Shown: in pieces, positions 1 through 5,287 of the stretch
How positions within the stretch are numbered: the stretch's first letter is position 1
Layout of the letters: every line of letters starts with the position of its first letter
From: Flavipsychrobacter stenotrophus
GTDB lineage: Bacteria > Bacteroidota > Bacteroidia > Chitinophagales > Chitinophagaceae
Length of the DNA stretch: 5,287 nt
Direction: 5' to 3'
NCBI GenBank assembly: GCA_947372365.1
Contig: CANBTK010000204.1
Location: 1 to 5,287 of the forward strand
Program-made: the position numbers and the translations under genes
Notes under the pieces: model-generated
The model's input: only the letters and a program-made list of their open reading frames with translations
What the model was told of the DNA's origin: nothing
Databases searched by the model: none

Positions 1-562
1 GAAAGTTATTAGAGTCAACCCTGTGCACAATAACCCACAAATCGCAATGGGTACCTGCTACAGCTACCATTTTTTCGGTGAGCTTATTGGTTATTGACGT
101 ACCCATTGACGCGGCAACAACATCGCCCAGGCCACCAGCCAGCGTCATATCTACTATGCTGTAGCTTAAGTGTGACGAACCAGTGCTGCCGCCTATTTCT
201 TCGAGCGAGAAAACGTAATACTGGGTAGTACTACCGCTAACAGGGGCTATTAATGCGCCCTGTGTTGCACTATTTACACCATAAGATACCACCGATGCCC
301 CTGATGGCATAATGGCACCTGTGCGGTCATACACAGTTTTGCCATCGGTATAAAATAAAAGGGAGCCTGAACCATCAGCGACAGAGGCACAAGCTTCAAA
401 TGAATTAATACTGGTACCGATACTCACCGGCGCACCTGATGTAAAATCTAACCCTGCACCATAACCAAATGCCCAAACTTTATTTTGGGGGGTATAGTAT
501 TGGGCAAACGAACCAGATAGGGCAACAAAGAGCAAAAGCGTAACAAGAAAGAAGCGTTTCAT
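1..562 (-). CDS. N-terminal part of a secreted beta-propeller-like protein, paralogue of the adjacent large T9SS protein (3' end outside window)
   Basis: The frame starts at the ATG read from 562 to 560 and stays open to the left edge, giving 187 codons without a stop. Residues 1-20 form a Sec signal peptide: MKR, a hydrophobic stretch of Phe, Leu and Val, then SFA before Gln21, a typical signal peptidase I site. The mature part aligns without gaps to the N-terminus of the 1205-residue neighbour. By hand count 117 of 187 residues are identical, or 111 of 167 after the signal peptide. Shared landmarks are TPQNK, GAGLDFTSG, LFYT, DRTGA, QYYVFSL, IVDMT and GGLGDVVAAS. This N-terminal domain recurs in Bacteroidota surface proteins. 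Its function is unknown to me, and its fold is probably a beta-propeller. The middle and C-terminus are not visible, so Ig-like modules and a T9SS sorting domain are expected only by analogy. The start is supported by the matching start in the paralogue and by the signal peptide. No Shine-Dalgarno sequence is visible, which is normal for this phylum. Confidence 0.88.
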   Translation of the reverse strand, partial: MKRFFLVTLLLFVALSGSFAQYYTPQNKVWAFGYGAGLDFTSGAPVSIGTSINSFEACASVADGSGSLLFYTDGKTVYDRTGAIMPSGASVVSYGVNSATQGALIAPVSGSTTQYYVFSLEEIGGSTGSSHLSYSIVDMTLAGGLGDVVAASMGTSITNKLTEKMVAVAGTHCDLWVIVHRVDSNNF

Positions 563-629
563 ATAGAAGGGTGTTGGGGTTAAATACATAAGAATAATTC
601 GTAAAGATAGCAATTCATTTTAAACCAAA
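563..629 (-). promoter_or_regulatory. Putative Bacteroidota-type promoter and leader of the left-edge paralogue
   Basis: Read on the minus strand, TATCTTTA (609 to 602) resembles the Bacteroidota -7 box TAnnTTTG with the last base changed. A TTTG (629 to 626) lies 16 bases upstream as a possible -33 element. The box ends 39 bases before the ATG, leaving a short A/T-rich leader with no Shine-Dalgarno. The neighbouring paralogue has a closely similar box at almost the same distance, which supports the call. Short A/T-rich motifs of this kind occur often by chance. Confidence 0.35.
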
Positions 630-739
630 AAAAATTAAACACAAACCATAATACTCAGTTATAATGAAATGGGCTATCTGGGCCTATGGCCTTTACTCTG
701 TTAAGACGCTATTTAAAACAATAACGTTGGCAATAAATG

Positions 740-775
740 AAAAAAGGTTGTTTTGCCGGGGCAAAACAACCTTTT
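740..775 (-). terminator. Rho-independent terminator of the 1205-residue protein gene
   Basis: Arms 742-756 and 761-775 are perfectly complementary over 15 base pairs and enclose a 4-base loop. On the minus strand the hairpin is followed at once by a run of T: positions 745 to 740 read as six T, the first four inside the stem. It lies 26 bases after the stop codon of the large gene, so it is placed to end that transcript before the next paralogue. The stem is flanked by A on its other side too, giving a shorter T run on the plus strand, but there is no plus-strand gene for it to serve. Confidence 0.9.
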
Positions 776-801
776 AGATAAAATAACAATATATATTCCT
801 G

Positions 802-3800
802 TTACCTGAGCAAAGTAACATTACCACGCTTATTAAACAGCTTGCCCGTATTGCTTACCGCTTGCACATCATAAACATATACACCCAAAGGCTGTGGGGC
901 ACCGTTGTAGGTACCGTCCCAGCCCTGGCTGATGTCTTTTGTCTCGAAAACTATATTACCCCAGCGGTTAAATACCCTGAAATAGTTAAGCGTTGCTTCG
1001 CCGCGCTTGATTACTGAGAACGTTTTGTTGATGCCATTGCCCGGTGCAAATGCATTAGGCAATGTTAATAGAGACTCGCTGCTGATGTGTACGCTTATAG
1101 AATCAGTAGCGATACAGCCATCTGAAGTCACACCGTGTACAAAGTACTTAGTATCAACATCGGGCGACGCAACAGGGTTGGATACTGTATTGTTGCTCAG
1201 CCCGGCGAGTGGGAACCACAGGAAGCTGCTACAGTTTGTAGTAGGGCTTAGCTGAACAGTTTCACCAGGATAAAGAGTAACTGAATCGTCCAGCGAAAGC
1301 AGTGCGCCAGGGTGTACACCTACATTTACGCTCAGCGTATCGTGGCAGCCAACAGCACTGGTTACTATCAGTTTGTAATGCATAGAGCCTATTGGCTTCA
1401 CCCACGGGGTGGCTGACAGGCTATCGCTCAGGTAAAGGCTTGGGTACCAGTGGTAGCCGCTACCGCCAGTGCCGGTGAGCAAGGCCGAGTCGCGAGGGCA
1501 AACGATAAAGTCTGGTGCAATACCCCCAAAATTGCCCGGCTGAACAATAACCTGTGTTGAGTCCAGCCCCTTACAGCCTGCGCTGGTACTTACTGTAAGT
1601 ATATACTTTTGGCTAACACCTGCGGTAAATACCACTGTAGGCGTATTGCTAAAATCGAGCGATGTTGTTGGCGACCAGCTGTAGGCATACCCTGTATACC
1701 AGTTTGGCATAACCGATGAGTTAATGTGTATGGTATCGAACTCACACACAAAACGGTTGCCGCCTATATATACCGTAGGGTTAGGCTGTACGTCTATCAT
1801 AAACGAGGTACTCAGCGTAGGGCAGCCAGCAAGGAATATGTTGACTGTGTACCTTGACGACGTATCGGGAGTAATGAGCGGGCTGGCAACATTTGACACC
1901 CCGATACCCGCAGTAGGCAGCCATTGGAAGGTGGCCGCAGGATTGGCGTGTAGTACAGCCTGCACGACTTTGCCTTTACAAATAGCCGTATCGCGGTTTA
2001 CCAGGGTAAATGTATCAAATTGGATAGTCACGTGTATAGTGTCGGTGCTGGCACAGCCTGCCACGTTTACTTTGAGCCAGTAATCGCCCGTAGTAGTAGC
2101 GCTCATGGTTGGCGCGCTTGTGCCATTACTCCAGGTATAGGAAGGCGCACTATAAGTGTACAGCGATGCCAGAGTTACTGGTGCACCTGTACAATTAAAT
2201 GTGTCAGGCCCCAGGTCCACCAAGGGGTAAGGCGACACCAGTATGTGTATAGAATCTGTAATGGAGCAGCCATTAAACAGGCGCAACCAGTAAGTGCCTG
2301 ATGCAGATACATGTATGCTGTCACCAGTGCTGCCGGTACTCCATGTATAGGTAGTGCCTGCGGGCTGAGCTGAAGACAATACAATAGAATCGCCAATACA
2401 GAACGCCACATCAGGGCCCAGGTTCAAAGTAGGGACTGGGATAAAATTAACATGGAACGTGTCTACCACTACCGAGCAGTTAAGTATCTTAAATACCCAG
2501 TAAGTGCCCGAGGTTGTTACATTGGTGGTACTTGTGAAGCTGCCCGTATTCCACCTGTAGCTACTGAAACCAGACGGGGCGGTAAGCGTAAGCGGCGCAG
2601 TGGTAATACATTGGGAATAATAGTTTGTTGTGCCCACTGTGGTATCGGGCAAAGCAAAAGCTACATTGAAAGTATCCACTTTTACTGTGCACAGATTGGT
2701 TTTAAATACCCAGTAGGTGGCTGATGCCGATACGTTAATTGCACTTGTAACAGCGCCTGTGCTCCACCTGTAGCTACTATAGCTGCCTGACGCAGCAAGC
2801 GTAAGTGGCGCGGTAAATATGCAAGGCGAATAGGACGAGGAAAGCGCCGCTGAAGTATCGGGCGTAAGGTAATGAACATGGAAGGTATCGGCAGTAACAT
2901 TATTGCAGGTATCGGCAGCCCAAACCCAGTAGTCCCCGGCTGTTGTAGCGCTGTATGTAGAACCGGTGGAACCACCTATCCAGTTATAGCCCGTAAAACC
3001 TGCAGTTGGGGTAAGCGTAATGGGGAACAGCCCTGCACATACCGTAGTATCGTGTACATGGCTTGTTGTAACAGGCGCGGGGCTTGTTACAACAAATGTA
3101 TCTACTGTAAGGTGGCAGTTATTGTTTATCATGACCCAATAAGTACCAACTGCAGTTATATTAATGTTGCTGGTTGTTGCCCCGGTATTCCAGAGGTAGG
3201 TAATACCTGCGGTATCGGCGAGCAGCGGATAGCCCGATGGGCCAATGCAGGAATACACATCGTACCTGCGGATGGACGTGTCTGCCGAGCCGCTCAGGTT
3301 TATATATAAATTAGGCAAGCCCAGCGTTATGGTTGTTGACCCTGATAGCGTGACCGCAGATGTGGTATACCCACAACCCGTACCTGCAGTATTGGGGCTT
3401 GCTATACAGTCAAGCCTCGATGAGCCAGATACAGCCCTTATGTATATTTTGTTATCCGGGCCCAGTTTCAAGTCGGAGTAGGTAGCGCCAGATATAACAG
3501 TTGTCCGGGTGCCTATTATAGCTGCGGCGGTGCCTCCGCCTGCGGTAATATCGTATTGCACTTCCGGGCCCGACCATTGCTGGCAATACATCTTGGTATT
3601 ATCAGGCGAGAATTCCGCACCGTATTGCTGCGTTGTACTGTCCAGTACCCTAAGGTTGGTAACAGTGCCTGTGCTGGGGCTGAAGTCGTATAATTCGGTG
3701 CCTTTTGTGCCCCCTGTAGGGTAAACCTGGCAGGCTATATGCTGCCTGTCGTCACTTGCCTTTAAAACACCTATGGTATAGCTGTTAGTGCCTGTAAACC

Positions 3801-4419
3801 TGCCTATGTTTGATACGATGGGCGATGCGATGCCTGATGCAGTGATGTTGTATGCCAGAAAGAGGGTAGAGTCAGCACGGTGCGTGAGCAGCCACAAGTC
3901 GCAACTGTTGCCGGCTACAATAATCATCTTTTCCGCCAGCCTGCTGGTTATTGGTGTGGATATGCTTGCCGCCACCACATCGCCAAGGCCGCCGTTCAGC
4001 GTCATATCTACTATGCAATAGGCAAGGTGGCAATAACCCGTTGAGCCAGAATATTGTTCTAACGAAAATACATAGTACTGGTTCGGGTTGCCCACTACCG
4101 GTGCAATTGCCGCCCCTTGCGTACTACTGGAAGTGCCAAATGAGACAATAGAACTGCCGCCGGGCATTACAGCCCCGGTGCGGTCCCAAACCTTAGTCCC
4201 CTCGGTATAAAACAAAAAATTGCCCGATGCATCGCAAACAGAAGCACAGCCCTCACCCGAACTCATACTTGTTGTTATGGCTGCGGGCGAACCTGAAGTA
4301 AAGTCAAGCCCGGCACCACTGCCAAATGCCCATTTTTTGTTCTGAGGGGTGCTATATTGAGCGAATGCCGCAGAAAAAGTAGCACATGCAAGTATTATGG
4401 CGAAAACGATTTTTTTCAT
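802..4419 (-). CDS. Large secreted modular protein: beta-propeller-like N-terminal domain, ten Ig/PKD-like modules, T9SS type B sorting domain
   Basis: A complete gene of 1205 residues. Residues 1-20 are a Sec signal peptide, with a likely cut between AFA and Gln21. Residues 21 to about 376 form a probable beta-propeller, with blade-like motifs FSPDNTKMY (270-278) and LGPDNKIYI (319-327) and a degenerate copy near 220-229. Residues about 385-1112 are ten Ig/PKD-like modules of about 70-80 residues. Residues 1118-1205 match the gliding-motility-associated (CHU_C, type B) sorting domain: LPNAFAPGNG (1120-1129), FRVFNRWGN (1147-1155), WDG (1167-1169), GVYVY (1179-1183) and a terminal VTLLR. In this family the domain directs export across the outer membrane by the type IX system. 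The product should therefore be secreted or held on the cell surface. Adhesion or matrix binding is plausible but not shown, and no catalytic motif is visible. The ATG at 4419 is chosen because it precedes the signal peptide directly and matches the paralogue's start. A separate promoter and terminator suggest a single-gene transcript. Confidence 0.95.
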   Translation of the reverse strand: MKKIVFAIILACATFSAAFAQYSTPQNKKWAFGSGAGLDFTSGSPAAITTSMSSGEGCASVCDASGNFLFYTEGTKVWDRTGAVMPGGSSIVSFGTSSSTQGAAIAPVVGNPNQYYVFSLEQYSGSTGYCHLAYCIVDMTLNGGLGDVVAASISTPITSRLAEKMIIVAGNSCDLWLLTHRADSTLFLAYNITASGIASPIVSNIGRFTGTNSYTIGVLKASDDRQHIACQVYPTGGTKGTELYDFSPSTGTVTNLRVLDSTTQQYGAEFSPDNTKMYCQQWSGPEVQYDITAGGGTAAAIIGTRTTVISGATYSDLKLGPDNKIYIRAVSGSSRLDCIASPNTAGTGCGYTTSAVTLSGSTTITLGLPNLYINLSGSADTSIRRYDVYSCIGPSGYPLLADTAGITYLWNTGATTSNINITAVGTYWVMINNNCHLTVDTFVVTSPAPVTTSHVHDTTVCAGLFPITLTPTAGFTGYNWIGGSTGSTYSATTAGDYWVWAADTCNNVTADTFHVHYLTPDTSAALSSSYSPCIFTAPLTLAASGSYSSYRWSTGAVTSAINVSASATYWVFKTNLCTVKVDTFNVAFALPDTTVGTTNYYSQCITTAPLTLTAPSGFSSYRWNTGSFTSTTNVTTSGTYWVFKILNCSVVVDTFHVNFIPVPTLNLGPDVAFCIGDSIVLSSAQPAGTTYTWSTGSTGDSIHVSASGTYWLRLFNGCSITDSIHILVSPYPLVDLGPDTFNCTGAPVTLASLYTYSAPSYTWSNGTSAPTMSATTTGDYWLKVNVAGCASTDTIHVTIQFDTFTLVNRDTAICKGKVVQAVLHANPAATFQWLPTAGIGVSNVASPLITPDTSSRYTVNIFLAGCPTLSTSFMIDVQPNPTVYIGGNRFVCEFDTIHINSSVMPNWYTGYAYSWSPTTSLDFSNTPTVVFTAGVSQKYILTVSTSAGCKGLDSTQVIVQPGNFGGIAPDFIVCPRDSALLTGTGGSGYHWYPSLYLSDSLSATPWVKPIGSMHYKLIVTSAVGCHDTLSVNVGVHPGALLSLDDSVTLYPGETVQLSPTTNCSSFLWFPLAGLSNNTVSNPVASPDVDTKYFVHGVTSDGCIATDSISVHISSESLLTLPNAFAPGNGINKTFSVIKRGEATLNYFRVFNRWGNIVFETKDISQGWDGTYNGAPQPLGVYVYDVQAVSNTGKLFNKRGNVTLLR
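805..1068 (-). other. Coding region of the T9SS type B C-terminal sorting domain
   Basis: These 88 codons encode the last domain of the large protein. The conserved landmarks are an opening LPNAFAPGNG, then FRVFNRWGN, a WDG followed by NG, PLGVYVY, and a final glycine-x-valine-threonine-leucine stretch ending in Arg. The length of about 85-90 residues is usual for the family. In SprB-like proteins, type B domains need a dedicated SprF-like partner for export. No such partner gene is in this window, so it must lie elsewhere. Confidence 0.93.
1084..3267 (-). repeat. Coding array of ten tandem Ig/PKD-like modules (residues 385-1112)
   Basis: Ten modules follow one another, starting near residues 385, 450, 520, 591, 663, 732, 801, 880, 962 and 1037. 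The first six share a pattern: an early Cys (GPD..C.G in modules 5 and 6), a W[ST/NT/SN]G-type centre, a G/A-[TD]-YW strand, a second Cys, and a closing D[TS][FI].[VI]. The last four are longer and closer to classical PKD-like repeats: a W.P core, a proline-rich link, Y...V, and Gly-Cys before the last strand. Such arrays usually act as stalks that hold a functional domain away from the cell. The boundaries are set by eye and may be off by several residues. Confidence 0.85.
2443..2862 (-). repeat. Closest tandem module pair (modules 3 and 4), a likely intragenic duplication
   Basis: Module 3 (2656-2862) and module 4 (2443-2649) align without gaps over 69 residues, with 40 identical by hand count. 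Shared blocks include TAPLTL, SSYRW, TYWVFK and VDTF. The similarity is also clear in the DNA: both units carry the plus-strand string CCACCTGTAGCTACT, followed in each by a closely similar GTAAGCGTAAG-type stretch. This is closer than any other pair of modules I compared by eye. Confidence 0.75.
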
Positions 4420-4490
4420 GCTAAGTGGCTCAGGGATGATAAATTGAATAAATACTGTTGTAAATATAATAAATTTTCCAAGCTTTCCAA
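4420..4490 (-). promoter_or_regulatory. Putative Bacteroidota-type promoter and leader of the 1205-residue protein gene
   Basis: On the minus strand, TATATTTA (4468 to 4461) resembles the -7 box TAnnTTTG except for its last base. TTGG (4490 to 4487), 18 bases upstream, is a candidate -33 element. The -7 box ends 41 bases before the ATG, against 39 in the paralogue. The leader has no Shine-Dalgarno sequence. The motif is weak alone, and the parallel with the paralogue is its best support. Confidence 0.38.
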
Positions 4491-4597
4491 TGGGCAGCTT
4501 AATTAACTGGCCATCTATTCTTAGATGTTGGTCCGGGATTCAACTAACACCCTATTAAGAAGACATCAAATATTACGGGTTGGTTGGCAATTGCACG

Positions 4598-4632
4598 AAA
4601 AAGGCTGCTTTGTGGGTACAAAGCAGCCTTTT
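4598..4632 (-). terminator. Rho-independent terminator of pckA
   Basis: Arms 4599-4613 and 4618-4632 pair perfectly over 15 bases around the 4-base loop at 4614-4617. The core is GC-rich (AAGGCTGC). On the minus strand the hairpin ends in five T (4602 to 4598), four of them within the stem. It lies 22 bases after the pckA stop codon and separates pckA transcription from the large surface-protein gene. Confidence 0.9.
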
Positions 4633-4654
4633 AAATATAATTTTACTAATATAA

Positions 4655-5287
4655 TTATGCGCCGATCATCACCTTTGGTGCTGCAGAGCGAATTTCATCG
4701 TTAGCTTGTGAGGCGTATTTTTCGAAGTTCTTCACGAACAAACCAGCTAATTCATTAGCTTTTTTGTCGTAAGCTTCTTTATCAGCCCATGTGTTACGTG
4801 GGGTAAGGATTTCAGATGGTACACCTGGAACAGTTGCTGGCATCAGCATACCGAAAACTGGGTGCGCTGCATACTCAACGTTATCTAACTGGCCGTTCAT
4901 AGCAGCAGTAATCATAGCGCGGGTATAGCTCAGCTTCATACGGCTACCTGTGCCATAAGCGCCACCGCTCCAGCCTGTGTTGATCAACCAAACGTTTACG
5001 TTCTTGTCGTCATCCAGCTTTTTGCCTAACAACTCAGCATACTTGGTTGGGTGTAATGGTAAGAATACACGGCCAAAGCAAGCAGAGAATGTAGTCTGTG
5101 GTTCAGTAACACCAACCTCGGTACCCGCAACTTTAGCGGTATAACCACTGATGAAGTGGTACATAGCCTGAGCCTTGGTTAACTTAGAAATAGGAGGCAG
5201 GATACCGAATGCATCGCAGGTAAGGAAGAATACATTCTTCGGCTGGCCGCCATAAGATGGTTCTTTTGCATTGCTGATGAAATCGAT
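4655..5287 (-). CDS. pckA: Phosphoenolpyruvate carboxykinase (ATP), C-terminal 210 residues (5' end outside window)
   Basis: This enzyme converts oxaloacetate and ATP to phosphoenolpyruvate, CO2 and ADP in the cytoplasm, the entry step of gluconeogenesis. The frame is open from the right edge to a TAA at 4657-4655. It holds 210 residues, about 40% of the usual 530-540. Family landmarks in order are FLTCDAFGILPP, the YHFISGYTAK.AGTE block, TEP..TFSACFG, LHPT.YAELL, NTGWSGG, GTGSRMKLSYTRAM, and LTPRNTW near the end. Arg116 and Thr122 of the fragment match the adenine-contacting Arg449 and Thr455 of the E. coli enzyme, by my recollection of that sequence. The P-loop and metal and oxaloacetate ligands lie in the missing part. 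The Met at 5164 is internal, because conserved family sequence continues upstream of it. The gene looks intact as far as it is visible. Confidence 0.97.
   Translation of the reverse strand: MDFISNAKEPSYGGQPKNVFFLTCDAFGILPPISKLTKAQAMYHFISGYTAKVAGTEVGVTEPQTTFSACFGRVFLPLHPTKYAELLGKKLDDDKNVNVWLINTGWSGGAYGTGSRMKLSYTRAMITAAMNGQLDNVEYAAHPVFGMLMPATVPGVPSEILTPRNTWADKEAYDKKANELAGLFVKNFEKYASQANDEIRSAAPKVMIGA

Noticed and set aside
640..740. A small gene or RNA in the gap between the paralogues
   Set aside because: It has no convincing open frame, and only a 4-bp GGCC-TAT-GGCC palindrome. Nothing beyond A/T-rich spacer can be supported.
741..775. The strong inverted repeat as part of a CRISPR array, insertion-sequence end or attachment site
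   Set aside because: It is a single hairpin with a T run just after a stop codon and has no direct-repeat partner, which fits a terminator.
1084..3267. The repeated DNA in the large gene as a CRISPR or non-coding repeat array
   Set aside because: The repeats are about 210 bases long, diverged and in frame, and are explained by protein modules.
1007..4151. Several plus-strand open frames of 66-145 codons, and two further minus-strand frames, inside the large gene
   Set aside because: All lie within the well-supported 1205-residue gene in other frames. They show no recognisable family features and have no gene-like context. They are shadows of a stop-poor coding sequence.
4381..4419. Lipoprotein signal (I-L-A-Cys12) in the large protein
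   Set aside because: A lipobox-like ILAC follows only eight hydrophobic residues. The hydrophobic stretch then continues to a good signal peptidase I site (AFA before Gln21). The paralogue has no Cys there but keeps the same FAQ end, so ordinary Sec cleavage is the better reading.
4655..5164. A separate 169-residue gene starting at the Met at 5164
   Set aside because: The same frame is open to the right edge and encodes conserved carboxykinase sequence (FLTCDAFGILPP) upstream of this Met, so it is an internal residue of a longer gene.
1..5287. A previously undescribed defence, mobile or biosynthetic system
   Set aside because: Only a housekeeping enzyme and two T9SS-style surface proteins are visible. 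No nuclease, transposase, reverse transcriptase, toxin or modification motif could be found, and the gene spacing does not suggest a functional cassette.

Overview
The window looks like a chromosomal segment from a Bacteroidota bacterium, probably of the Chitinophagaceae type. The main evidence is a large secreted protein with a type B type IX secretion (T9SS) sorting domain, which is confined to this phylum. Supporting signs are the lack of Shine-Dalgarno sequences and -7 boxes resembling TAnnTTTG. The family-level placement is an inference from general style, not a proven assignment.

All three genes lie on the minus strand, so transcription runs right to left. At the right edge (4655-5287) is the C-terminal 210 residues of ATP-dependent phosphoenolpyruvate carboxykinase (pckA), followed by a strong hairpin terminator. 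A 235-base intergenic region then carries that terminator and a putative promoter for the next gene. Positions 802-4419 encode a complete 1205-residue surface or secreted protein. It has a signal peptide, a roughly 355-residue beta-propeller-like N-terminal domain, ten tandem Ig/PKD-like modules and a C-terminal T9SS type B sorting domain. It ends at a second hairpin terminator. A 239-base intergenic region follows, with a second putative promoter. The left edge (1-562) holds the first 187 codons of a paralogue of the large protein, aligning without gaps to its N-terminus (117 of 187 residues identical by hand count).

The two paralogues appear to be separately transcribed tandem duplicates. 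Each has a similarly placed promoter candidate, and a terminator lies between them. They would be exported by Sec, then across the outer membrane by T9SS (certain for the complete one, presumed for the truncated one), to act as adhesins or other cell-surface proteins. pckA is a housekeeping gluconeogenesis gene with no evident functional link to them. I found no RNA genes, CRISPR array, transposon or defence system. The most interesting content is the modular structure of the large protein, especially a regularly spaced cysteine pair in nine of its ten modules.
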